A stretch of DNA of 64,000 bases from Amia ocellicauda (Eukaryota; Chordata; Actinopteri; Amiiformes; Amiidae): the NCBI RefSeq assembly GCF_036373705.1, contig NC_089869.1, positions 3,967,676-4,031,675 on the forward strand. Reading direction: 5' to 3'. How positions within the stretch are numbered: position 1 is the stretch's first letter; every line of letters starts with the position of its first letter. The position numbers and the translations under genes were made by a program. A model generated the notes under the pieces. The model was not told the DNA's origin. It searched no databases and saw only the letters and a program-made list of their open reading frames with translations. Of this stretch, positions 50,321 to 62,000 are shown one piece after another.

Positions 50321-51184
50321 ATATTTATGTCTGTCTATCACTAACGGTCATTCGGTTACACTCTACGATGCAGAGAAGGCGTACTTGCAACAGAAACTGG
50401 CAAACTGCGGCGGTAACGCGCAACGTGGTGGACCCCAGTGCTTTGACCAACTAAGCAATGGCGCCAAGGCGTAACTCTGTACTACTGTAAAAGCAAATGG
50501 TGGACCTCTGTCTTTCGGACCCAGGTCTTTCCAAGAATGGATCCATCCAGCCATCCATCCTCCCTTTGATTATTTATGTCTGTCTATCACTAACGGTCAT
50601 TCGTTTACACTCTACGATGCAGAAAAAGCGTGCATGCATCAGAAACTGGCAAACGTCAGCGTAACACGCAACGTGGTGGACCCCAGTGCTTTGACCAACT
50701 AAGCCATGGCGCCAAGGCGCAACTCTGTACTACTGTAAAAGCAAATGGTGGACCTCTGTCATTCGGACCCAGGTCTTTCCAAGAATGGATCCATCCATCC
50801 AGCCATCATTCCTCCCTTTGATTATTTATGTCTGTCTATCACTAACGGTCCTTCGTTTACACTCTACGATGCAGAGAAAGCGTGCATGCAACAGAAACTG
50901 GAAAACTGCAGCGGTTACACGCAACGTGGAGGATCCCAGTGCTTTGACCAACTAAGCCATAGCGCCAAGGCGCAACTCTGTACTACTGTAAAAGCAAATG
51001 GTGGACCTCTGTGTTTCGGACCCAGGCCTTTCCAAGAATGGATCCATCCAGCCAACCTCCCTTTGATATTTATGTCTGTCTATCACTAACGGTCATTCGT
51101 TTACACTCTATGATGCAGAGAAAGCGTGCATGCATCAGAAACTGGCAAACCGCAGCGGTAACACGCAACATGGTGGACCCCAGT
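50321..51184. repeat. Satellite block J (~3.5 monomers), right flank of copy 2
   Basis: Starts with ATAT (right target duplication) and resumes the monomer as ATATTTATGTCTG. These monomers are more diverged than average, for example one with a CCATCCATCC expansion and CAGCGTAACACG. Confidence 0.92.
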
Positions 51185-51200
51185 CACAACCGCTGTGCCT

Positions 51201-51220
51201 GTCTCTGTGGCGCAATCGGA

Positions 51221-51253
<33 letters not shown>

Positions 51254-51274
51254 CTTCAAGCCCACCCAGCGACT
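51201..51274 (+). pseudogene. tRNA-Asn(GUU)-like, cassette 9, degenerate
   Basis: 74-nt span with the GTT anticodon and A box intact. The B box is changed (GCTTCAAGCCC), and the acceptor 3' strand and discriminator are altered (AGCGACT). It is probably not functional. Confidence 0.8.
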
Positions 51275-51444
51275 TCCATCTACTTCTTACGTCATTGCTT
51301 CCATTCGTGGTGTGAGACCTGGACCTCTGCTTTATAATCTCCTGTCCAAGAAACATCGCCTCATGCAGTAACAATGGCTACGCTGCCAAAAACTTAAACT
51401 TGCCCCACAGGCTTGCTGTACATAGCCTCTGCCTTCTTCAGGCC

Positions 51445-51518
51445 AGGCACCGCTGGGATTTGAACCCAGGATTTCCTGTTTACGAGACAGGCGCTTTCAC
51501 CAGCTAAGCCACGGCGCC
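51445..51518 (-). tRNA. tRNA-Thr(CGU), cassette 9
   Basis: Consensus copy, anticodon CGT, all stems paired. Confidence 0.92.
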
Positions 51519-52070
51519 AGAGCTTGCTGCACCCACCCTTTCCTAGTTTCATACCAATTCAGTGGCTGCTACCGTTTACCTACTATATGTTCCACGCATC
51601 CATCCAACCAACTATCCACCCACCCATCCATCCATCTATCTATCTATCTATCCTTCTATCTATCTGTCTGTCTATCTACCTACCTCTGTCTTTCTACAGC
51701 TAGCACTCACTTGCTTACGCTTGCGGACAAAGCAAGAAGTGTGCGTTCAACAGGATCTGACAGCGGAAAAAGATTTACAGGAAGATGTAGACAGCACTGA
51801 CAAGTGCAACAAACATTGGGCGGTGTCCGTCTCTGTGCGGCAATGGCATTTTGGCCATCGGACCTAAAGCCAAAGGTGGCCGCGCGAAGCCTACACAGGG
51901 AAGTCTTTGTCGTCCTGACCCTATTCTTTAAATACAGGGTTCTGGGAAGATGACTTTCTGCTTTACTCTCTCAGTGGAAGGGATATATCATTCCGGCCCG
52001 TGACGAGAGGCAATCTTGCAAAATCCTGGAAGGGGAGTCCTTAGCATGTACCCTAACATGAACAAAGCTG
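51519..52070. other. Inter-tRNA-Thr spacer, cassette 9
   Basis: CATC/TATC tract at ~51597-51695 and the conserved segment, with TTTTGGCC in the hairpin (as in cassette 10). I see no gene. Confidence 0.85.
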
Positions 52071-52126
52071 AGGCACCACTGGGATTTGATCCCAGGATCT
52101 CCTGTTTACTAGACAGGTGCTATGAC
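52071..52126 (-). pseudogene. 5'-truncated tRNA-Thr(AGU), cassette 9
   Basis: About 56 nt remain, from the 3' end through the anticodon arm into the D arm. The first ~18 nt, with the A box, are replaced by satellite sequence (GGTCATTCGGTCATTTG). The T loop has the same T54-to-A change as cassette 2. It is a second recombination scar between cassette and monomer. Confidence 0.88.
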
Positions 52127-53465
52127 GATGGTCATTCGGTCATTTGTTTACACTCTACGATGCAGAGAAGGCGTGCTTGCAACAGAAGCTGGCAAACTGC
52201 AGCGGTAACACGCAACGTAGTGGACCCCAGTGCGTTGACCAAATAAGCCATGGCGCCAAGGCACAACTCTGTACTACTTTAAAAGCAAATGCTGGACCTC
52301 TGTCATTCGGACCCAGGTCTTTCCTAGAATGGATCCATCCAGCCAGCCATCCATCCTCCCTTTGATTATTTATGTCTGTCTATTACTAACGGTCATTCGT
52401 TTACACTCTACGATGCAGAGAAAGCGTGCATGCATCAGAAACTGGCAAACGTCAGCGGTAACACGCAACGTGGTGGACCCCAGTGCTTTGACCAACTAAG
52501 CCATGGCGCCAAGGCGCAACTCTGTACTACTGCAGAAGCAAATGGTGGACCTCTGTCATTCGGACCCAGGTCTTTCCTAGGATGGATCCATCAAGCCATC
52601 CTCCCTTTGATATTTATGTCTGTCTATCACTAACGGTCATTCGTTTACACTCTATGATGCAGAGAAGGCGTGTATGCATCAGAAACTGGCAAACTTCAGT
52701 GGTAACACGCAACGTGGTGGACCCCAGTGCTTTGACCGACTAAGCCATGGTGCCAAGGCGCAACTCTGTACAACTGTAAAAGCAAATGGTGGACCTCTGT
52801 CATTCGGACCCAGGTCTTTCCAAGAATGGATCCATCCAGCCATCCATCATCCCTTTGATTATTTATGTCTGTCTATCACTAACGGTCATTCGTTTACACT
52901 CTACGATGCAGAGAAGGCGTGCTTGCAACAGAAACAGGCAAACTGCAGCGGTAACGCGCAACGTGGTGGACCCCAGTGCTTTGACCAACTAAGCCATGGT
53001 GCCAAGGCGCAACTCTGTACTACTGTAAAAGCAAATGGTGGAACTCTGTCATTCGTACCCAGGTCTTTCCAAGAATGGATCCATCCAGCCATCCTCCCTT
53101 TGATATTTATGTCTGTCTATCAATAACGGACATTCGTTTACACTCTACGATGCAGAGAAGGCGTGCTTGCAACAGAAACTGGCAAACTGCAGCGGTAACA
53201 AGCAACGTAGTGGACCCCAGTGCTTTGACCAACTAAGCCATGGCGCCAAGGCACAACTCTGTACTACTGTAAAAGCAAATGCTAGACCTCTGTCATTTGG
53301 ACCCAGGTCTTTCCTAGGATGGATCCATCCAGCCATCCTCCCTTTGATATTTATGTCTGTCTATCAATAACGGTCATTCGTTTACACTATACGATGCAGA
53401 GAAGGCGTGCTTGCAACAGAAACTGGCAAACGTCAGCGGAAACACGCAACATGGTGGACCCCAGT
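52127..53465. repeat. Satellite block K (~5.4 monomers)
   Basis: Begins at the recombination join with the truncated tRNA, then ordinary 244/249/253-bp monomers. Confidence 0.92.
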
Positions 53466-53481
53466 CACAACTGCTGCGCCT

Positions 53482-53501
53482 GTCTCTGTGGCGCAATCGG
53501 A

Positions 53502-53538
<37 letters not shown>

Positions 53539-53555
53539 GAGCCCACCCAGGGACG
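53482..53555 (+). tRNA. tRNA-Asn(GUU), cassette 10
   Basis: Consensus copy with intact stems and boxes. Confidence 0.94.
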
Positions 53556-53725
53556 TCCGTCTACTTCTTACCTCATTGCTTCCATTCGTGGTGTGAGACC
53601 TGGACCTCTGCTTTATAATCTCCTTTCCAAGAAACATCGCCTCATGCAGTAACAATGGCTACGCTGCCAAAAACTTAAACTTACCCCACAGTCTTGCTGT
53701 ACATAGCCTCTGCCTCCTTCAGGCC

Positions 53726-53799
53726 AGGCACCGCTGGGATTTGAACCCAGGATTTCCTGTTTACGAGACAGGCGCTTTCACCAGCTAAGCCACGGCGCC
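53726..53799 (-). tRNA. tRNA-Thr(CGU), cassette 10
   Basis: Consensus copy, anticodon CGT, all stems paired. Confidence 0.93.
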
Positions 53800-54349
53800 A
53801 GAGCTTGCTGCACCCACCCTTTCCTAGTTTCATACCAATTGAGTGGCTGCTACCGTTTACCTACTATATGTTCCACGCATCCATCCAACCAACTATCCAC
53901 CCATCCATCCATCTATCTATCTATCTATCCTTCTATCTATCTGTCTGTCTATCTACCTACCTCTCTGTCTTTCTACAGCTAGCACTCACTTGCTTACGCT
54001 TGCGGACAAAGCAAGAAGTGTGCGTTCAACAGGATCTGACAGCGGAAAAAGATTTACAGGAAGATGTAGACAGCACTGACAAGTGCAACAAACATTGGGC
54101 GGTGTCCGTCTCTGTGCGGCAATGGCATTTTGGCCATCGGACCTAAAGCCAAAGGTGGCCGCGCGAAGCCTACACAGGGAAGTCTTTGTCGTCCTGACCC
54201 TATTCTTTAAATACAGGGTTCTGGGAAGATGACTTTCTGCTTTACTCTCTCAGTGGAAGGGATATATCATTCCGGCCCGTGACGAGAGGCAATCTTGCAA
54301 AATCCTGGAAGAGGAGTCCTTAGCATGAACCCTAACATGAACAAAGCTG
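53800..54349. other. Inter-tRNA-Thr spacer, cassette 10
   Basis: Slightly shortened CATC/TATC tract (~53878-53978) and the conserved segment. I see no gene. Confidence 0.85.
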
Positions 54350-54423
54350 AGGCACCACTGGGATTTGAACCCAGGATCTCCTGTTTACTAGACAAGTGCT
54401 TTGACCAACTAAGCCATGGTGCC
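54350..54423 (-). tRNA. tRNA-Thr(AGU), cassette 10
   Basis: Anticodon AGT. One anticodon-stem pair is G-U (CTTGT/ACAGG, as in cassette 11) and the acceptor 5' strand is GGCACCA (from TGGTGCC on +). It is probably foldable. Confidence 0.87.
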
Positions 54424-57400
54424 AATGCACAACTCTGTACTACTTTAAAAGCAAATGCTGGACCTCTGTCATTCGGACCCAGGTCTTTCCTAGAATGGAT
54501 CCATCCAGCCAGCCATCCATCCTCCCTTTGATTATTTATGTCTGTCTATTACTAACGGTCATTCGTTTACACTCTACGATGCAGAGAAAGCGTGCATGCA
54601 TCAGAAACTGGCAAACGTCAGCGGTAACACGCAACGTGGTGGACCCCAGTGCTTTAAACAACTAAGCCATGGCGCCAAGGCGCAACTCTGTACTACTGTA
54701 AAAGCAAATGGTGGACCTCTGTCATTCGGACCCAGGTCTTTCCAAGAATGGATCCATCCAGCTATCCTATCCTCCAATTGATTATTATGTCTGTATATCA
54801 ATAACGGTCATTCGTTTACACTCTACGATGCAGAGAAGGCGTGCTTGCAACAGAAACAGGCAAACTGCAGCGGTAACGCGCAACGTGGTGGACCCCAGTG
54901 CTTTGACCTACTAAGCCATGGCGCCAAGGCGTAACTCTGTACTACTGTAAAAGCAAATGGTGGACCTCTGTCTTTCGGACCCAGGTCTTTCCAGGAATGG
55001 ATCCATCCAGCCATCCTCCCTTTGATATTTATGTCTGTCTATCAATAACGGTCATTCGTTTACACTCTATGATGCAGAGCAGGCGTGCATGCATAAGAAA
55101 CAGGCAAACTGCAGCGGTAACGCGCAACGTGGTGGACCCCAGTGCTTTGACCTACTAAGCCATGGCGCCAAGGCGCAACTCTGTACTACTGTAAAAGCAA
55201 ATGGTGGACCTCTGTCATTCGGACCCAGGTCTTTCCAAGAATGGATCCATCCAGCCATCCTCCCATTGATTATTATGTCTGTATATCAATAACGGTCATT
55301 CGTTTACACTCTACGATGCAGAGAAGGCGTGCTTGCAACAGAAACAGGCAAATTGCAGCGGTAACACACAACGTAGTGGACCCCAGTGCTTTGACCAACT
55401 TAGCCATGGAGCCAAGGCACAACTCTTTACTACTGTAAAAGCAAATGCTATACCTCTGTCATTCGAACCCAGGTCTTTCCTAGGATGGTTCCATCAAGCC
55501 ATCCTCCCTTTGATATTTATGTCTGTCTATCAATAACGGTCATTCGTTTACACTCTACGATGCAGAGAAGGCGTGCTTGCAACAGAAACAGGCAAACTGC
55601 AGCGGTAACGCGCAACGTGGTGGACCCCAGTGCTTTGACCTACTAAGCCATGGCGCCAAGGCGTAACTCTGTACTACTGTAAAAGCAAATGGTGGACCTC
55701 TGTCATTCGGACCCAGGTCTTTCCTAGAATGGATCCATCCAGCCAGCCTTCCATCCTCCCTTTGATTATTTATGTCTGTCTATTACTAACGGTCATTCGT
55801 TTACACTCTACGATGCAGAGAAAGCGTGCATGCATCAGAAACTGGCAAACGTCAGCGGTAACACGCAACGTGGTGGACCCCAGTGCTTTGACCAACTAAG
55901 CCATGGCGCTAAGGCGCAACTCTGTACTACTGCAGAAGCAAATGGTGGACCTCTGTCAATCGGACCCAGGTCTTTCCTAAAATGGATCCATCCAGCCATC
56001 CTCCCTTTGATATTTATGTCTGTCTATCAATAACGGTCATTCGTTTACACTCTACGATGCAGAGAAGGCGTGCTTGCAACAGAAACTGGCAAACTGCAGC
56101 GGTAACACGCAACGTAGTGGACCCCAGTGCTTTGACCAACTAAGCCATGGCGCCAAGGCACAACTCTGTACTACTGTAAAAGCAAATGCTAGACCTCTGT
56201 CATTCGGACCCAGGTCTTTCCTAGGATGGATCCATCCAGCCATCATCCCTTTGATATTTATGTCTGTCTATCAATAACGGTCATTCGTTTACACTCTACG
56301 ATGCAGAGAAGGCGTGCTTGCAACAGAAACAGGCAAATTGCAGCGGTAACACACAACGTAGTGGACCCCAGTGCTTTGACCAACTTAGCCATGGAGCCAA
56401 GGCACAACTCTGTACTACTGTAAAAGCAAATGCTATACCTCTGTCATTCGAACCCAGGTCTTTCCTAGGATGGTTCCATCAAGCCATCCTCCCTTTGATA
56501 TTTATGTCTGTCTATCAATAACGGTCATTCGTTTACACTCTACGATGCAGAGAAGGCGTGCTTGCAACAGAAACAGGCAAACTGCAGCGGTAACGCGCAA
56601 CGTGGTGGACCCCAGTGCTTTGACCTACTAAGCCATGGCGCCAAGGCGTAACTCTGTACTACTGTAAAAGCAAATGGTGGACCTCTGTCATTCGGACCCA
56701 GGTCTTTCCTAGAATGGATCCATCCAGCCAGCCATCCATCCTCCCTTTGATTATTTATGTCTGTCTATTACTAACGGTCATTCGTTTACACTCTACGATG
56801 CAGAGAAAGCGTGCATGCATCAGAAACTGGCAAACGTCAGCGGTAACACGCAACGTGGTGGACCCCAGTGCTTTGACCAACTAAGCCATGGCGCTAAGGC
56901 GCAACTCTGTACTACTGCAGAAGCAAATGGTGGACCTCTGTCAATCGGACCCAGGTCTTTCCTAAAATGGATCCATCCAGCCATCCTCCCTTTGATATTT
57001 ATGTCTGTCTATCAATAACGGTCATTCGTTTACACTCTACGATGCAGAGAAGGCGTGCTTGCAACAGAAACTGGCAAACTGCAGCGGTAACACACAACGT
57101 AGTGGACCCCAGTGCTTTGACCAACTAAGCCATGGCGCCAAGGCACAACTCTGTACTACTGTAAAAGCAAATGCTAGACCTCTGTCATTCGGACCCAGGT
57201 CTTTCCTAGGATGGATCCATCCAGCCATCATCCCTTTGATATTTATGTCTGTCTATCAATAACGGTCATTCGTTTACACTGTACGATGCAGAGAAGGCGT
57301 GCTTGCAACAGAAACAGGCAAACTGCAGCGGTAACGCGCAACGTGGTGGACCCCAGTGCTCTGACCTACTAAGCCATGGCGCCAAGGCGTAACTCTGTAC

Positions 57401-58094
57401 TGCTGTAAAAGCAAATGGTGGACCTCTGTCTTTCGGACCCAGGTCTTTCCAAGAATGGATCCATCCAGCCATCATCCCTTTGATATTTATGTCTGTCTAT
57501 CACTAACGGTCATTCGTATACACTCTACGATGCAGAGAAAGCATGCATGCATAAGAAACAGGCAAACTGCAGCGGTAACGCGCAACGTGGTGGACCCCAG
57601 TGCTTTGACCTACTAAGCCATGGCGCCAAGGCGTAACTCTGTACTGCTGTAAAAGCAAATGGTGGACCTCTGTCTTTCGGACCCAGGTCTTTCCAAGAAT
57701 GGATCCATCCAGCCATCCTCCCTTTGATATTTATGTCTGTCTATCAATAACGGTCATTCGTTTACACTCTACGATGCAGAGAAGGCGTGCTTGCAACAGA
57801 AACAGGCAAACTGCAGCGGTAACGCGCAACGTGGTGGACACCAGTGCTTTGACCTACTAAGCCATGGCGCCAAGGCGTAACTCTGTACTACTGTAAAAGC
57901 AAATGGTGGACCTCTGTCTTTCGGACCCAGGTCTTTCAAAGAATGGATCCATCCAGCCATCCATCCTCCCTTTGATTATTTATGTCTGTCTATCACTAAC
58001 GGTCATTCATTTACACTATACGATGCAGAGAAGGCGTGCTTGCAACAGAAACTGGCAAACGTCAGCGGAAACACGCAACATGGTGGACCCCAGT
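54424..58094. repeat. Satellite block L (~15 monomers)
   Basis: Contains a near-perfect tandem duplication with period 985 bp (three 244-bp and one 253-bp monomers): ~55.3-56.27 kb and ~56.3-57.26 kb. Rare variants such as ACACACAACGTAGTGG and TCGAACCCAGG occur in both copies. A variant monomer near 54.76-54.80 kb reads CTATCCTATCCTCCAATTG. Confidence 0.93.
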
Positions 58095-58110
58095 CACAAC
58101 TGCTGCGCCT

Positions 58111-58130
58111 GTCTCTGTGGCGCAATCGGA

Positions 58131-58167
<37 letters not shown>

Positions 58168-58184
58168 GAGCCCACCCAGGGACG
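58111..58184 (+). tRNA. tRNA-Asn(GUU), cassette 11
   Basis: Consensus copy with intact stems and boxes. Confidence 0.94.
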
Positions 58185-58354
58185 TCTGTCTACTTCTTAC
58201 CTCATTGCTTCCATTCGTGGTGTGAGACCTGGACCTCTGCTTTATAATCTCCTGCCCAAGAAACATCGCCTCATGCAGTAACAATGGCTACGCTGCCAAA
58301 AACTTAAACTTGCCCCACAGTCTTGCTGTACATAGCCTCTGCCTCCTTCAGGCC

Positions 58355-58428
58355 AGGCACCGCTGGGATTTGAACCCAGGATTTCCTGTTTACGAGACAG
58401 GCGCTTTCACCAGCTAAGCCACGGCGCC
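58355..58428 (-). tRNA. tRNA-Thr(CGU), cassette 11
   Basis: Consensus copy, anticodon CGT, all stems paired. Confidence 0.93.
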
Positions 58429-58982
58429 AGAGCTTGCTGCACCCACCCTTTCCTAGTTTCATACCAATTCAGTGGCTGCTACCGTTTACCTACTATATGT
58501 TCCACGCATCCATCCAACCAACTATCCACCCACCCATCCATCCATCTATCTATCTATCTATCCTTCTATCTATCTGTCTTTCTATCTACCTACCTCTCTG
58601 TCTTTCTACAGCTAGCACTCACTTGCTTACGCTTGCGGACAAAGCAATAAGTGTGCTTTCAACAGGATCTGACAGCGGAAAAAGATTTACAGGAAGATGT
58701 AGACAGCACTGACAAGTGCAACAAACATTGGGCGGTGTCCGTCTCTGTGCGGCAATGGCATTTTCGCCATCGGACCTAAAGCCAAAGGTGGCCGCGCGAA
58801 GCCTACACAGGGAAGTCTTTGTCGTCCTGACCCTATTCTTTAAATACAGGGTTCTGGGAAGATGACTTTCTGCTTTACTCTCTCAGTGGAAGGGATATAT
58901 CATTCCGGCCCGTGACGAGAGGCAATCTTGCAAAATCCTGGAAGGGGAGTCCTTAGCATGTACCCTAACATGAACAAAGCTG
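58429..58982. other. Inter-tRNA-Thr spacer, cassette 11
   Basis: CATC/TATC tract at ~58507-58612 and the conserved segment. It shares GCAATAAGTGTGC near 58643 with cassette 1. I see no gene. Confidence 0.85.
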
Positions 58983-59056
58983 AGGCACCACTGGGATTTG
59001 AACCCAGGATCTCCTGTTTACTAGACAAGTGCTTTGACCAACTAAGCCATGGCGCC
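58983..59056 (-). tRNA. tRNA-Thr(AGU), cassette 11
   Basis: Full-length with AGT anticodon and one G-U pair in the anticodon stem, shared with cassette 10. The TTTAAA flank is present. Confidence 0.92.
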
Positions 59057-62000
59057 AAGGCACAACTCTGTACTACTTTAAAAGCAAATGCTGGACCTCT
59101 GTCATTCGGACCCAGGTCTTTCCTAGAATGGATCCATCCAGCCAGCCATCCATCCTCCCTTTGATTATTTATGTCTGTCTATCAATAACGGTCATTCATT
59201 TACACTCTACGATGCAGAGAAGGCGTGCTTGCAACAGAAACAGGCAAACGTCAGCGGTAACACGCAACGTGGTGGACCCCAGTGCTTTAAACAACTAAGC
59301 CATGGCGCCAAGGCGCAACTCTGTACTACTGCAGAAGCAAATGGTGGACCTCTGTAAATCGGACCCAGGTCTTTCCTAGAATGGATCCATCCAGCCATCC
59401 TCCCTTTGATATTTATGTCTGTCTATCAATAACGGTCATTCGTTTACACTCTACGATGCAGAGAAGGCGTGCTTGCAACAGAAACAGGCAAACTGCAGCG
59501 GTAACACGCAACGTAGTGGACCCCAGTGCTTTGACCAACTAAGCCATGGTGCCAAGGCGCAACTCTGTACTACTGTAAAAGCAAATGCTAGACCTCTGTC
59601 ATTCGGACCCAGGTCTTTCATAGGATGGATCCATCAAGCCATCATCCCTTTGATATTTATGTCTGTCTATCAATAACGGTCATTCGTTAACACTCTACGA
59701 TGCAGAGAAGGCGTGCTTGCAACAGAAACAGGCAAACTGCAGCGGTAACGCGCAACGTGGTGGACCCCAGTGCTTTGACCTACTAAGCCATGGCGCCAAG
59801 GCGTAACTCTGTACTACTGTAAAAGCAAATGGTGGACCTCTGTCTTTCGGACCCAGGTCTTTCCAAGAATGGATCCATCCAGCCATCCATCCTCCCTTTG
59901 ATTATTTATGTCTGTCTATCACTAACGGTCATTCTTATACACTCTACGATGCAGAGAAAGCGTGCATGCATAAGAAACAGGCAAACTGCAGCGGTAACGC
60001 GCAACGTGGTGGACCCCAGTGCGTTGACCAACTAAGCCATGGCGCCAAGGCACAACTCTGTACTACTGTAAAAGCAAATGCTAGACCTCTGTCATTTGGA
60101 CCCAGGTCTTTCCTAGGATGGATCCTTCAAGCCATCCTCCCTTTGATATTTATGTCTGTCTATCACTAACGGTCATTCGTTTACACTCTACGATGCAGAG
60201 AAGGCATGTATGCATCAGAAACTGGCAAACGTCAGGGGTAACACGCAACGTGGTGGACCCCAGTGCTTTGACCAACTAAGCCATGGTGCCAAGGCGCAAC
60301 TCTGTACTACTGTAAAAGCAAATGGTGGACCTCTGTCATTCGGACCCAGGTCTTTCCAAGAATGGATCCATCCAGCCATCCATCATCCCTTTGATTATTT
60401 ATGTCTGTCTATCACTAACGGTCATTTGTTTACACTATACGATGCAGAGAAGGCGTGCTTGCAACAGAAACTGGCAAACGTCAGCGGAAACACGCAACAT
60501 GGTGGACCCCAGTGCTTTGACCAACTAAGCCATGGCGCCAAGACACAACTCTGTACTACTGTAAAAGCATATGGTGGACCTCTGTCTTTCGGACCCAGGT
60601 CTTTCCAAGAATGGATCCATCCAGCCATCCATCCTCCCTTTGATTATTTATGTCTGTCTATCAATAACGGTCATTCGTTTACTCTCTACGATGCAGAGAA
60701 GGCGTGCTTACAACAGAAACTGGCAAACTGCAGCGGTAACACGCAACGTAGTGGACCCCAGTGCTTTGACCAACTAAGCCATGGCGCCAAGGCACAACTC
60801 TGTTCTACTGTAAAAGCAAATGCTAGACCTCTGTCATTCGGACCCAGGTCTTTCATAGGATGGATCCTTCAAGCCATCATCCCTTTGATATTTATGTCTG
60901 TCTATCAATAACGGTCATTCGTTAACACTCTACGATGCAGAGAAGGCGTGCTTGCAACAGAAACAGGCAAACTGCAGCGGTAACGCGCAACGTGGTGGAC
61001 CCCAGTGCTTTGACCTACTAAGCCATGGCGCCAAGGCGTAACTCTGTACTACTGTAAAAGCAAATGGTGGACCTCTGTCTTTCGGACCCAGGTCTTTCCA
61101 AGAATTGATCCATCCAGCCATCCTCCCTTTGATATTTATGTCTGTCTATCAATAACGGTCATTCGTTTACACTCTACGATGCAGAGAAGGCGTGCTTGCA
61201 ACAGAAACAGGCAAACTGCAGCGGTATCGCGCAACGTGGTGGACCCCAGTGCTTTGACCTACTAAGCCATGGCGCCAAGGCGTAACTCTGTACTACTGTA
61301 AAAGCAAATGGTGGACCTCTGTCTTTCGTACCCAGGTCTTTCCAAGAATGGATCCATCCAGCCATCCATCCTCCCTTTGATTATTTATGTCTGTCTATCA
61401 CTAACGGTCATTCGTATACACTCTACGATGCAGAGAAGGGGTGCTTGCAACAGAAACAGGCAAACTGCAGCGGTATCGCGCAACGTGGTGGACCCCAGTG
61501 CTTTGACCTACTAAGCCATGGCGCCAAGGCGTAACTCTGTACTACTGTAAAAGCAAATGGTGGACCTCTGTCTTTCGTACCCAGGTCTTTCCAAGAATGG
61601 ATCCATCCAGCCATCCATCCTCCCTTTGATTATTTATGTCTGTCTATCACTAACGGTCATTCGTATACACTCTACGATGCAGAGAAAGCGCGCATGCATA
61701 AGAAACTGGCAAACGTCAGCGTTAACGCGCAACGTGGTGGACCCCAGTGCTTTGACCAACTAAGCCATGGTGCCAAGGCTCAACTCTGTACTACTGTAAA
61801 AGCAAACGCTAGACCTCTGTCATTCGGACCCAGGTCTTTCCAAGAATGGATCCATCCAGCCATCCTCCCTTTGATATTTATGTCTGTCTATCACTAACGG
61901 TCATTCTTATACACTCTACGATGCAGAGAAAGCGTGCATGCATAAGAAACAGGCAAACTGCAGCGGTAACGCGCAACGTGGTGGACCCCAGTGCTTTGAC

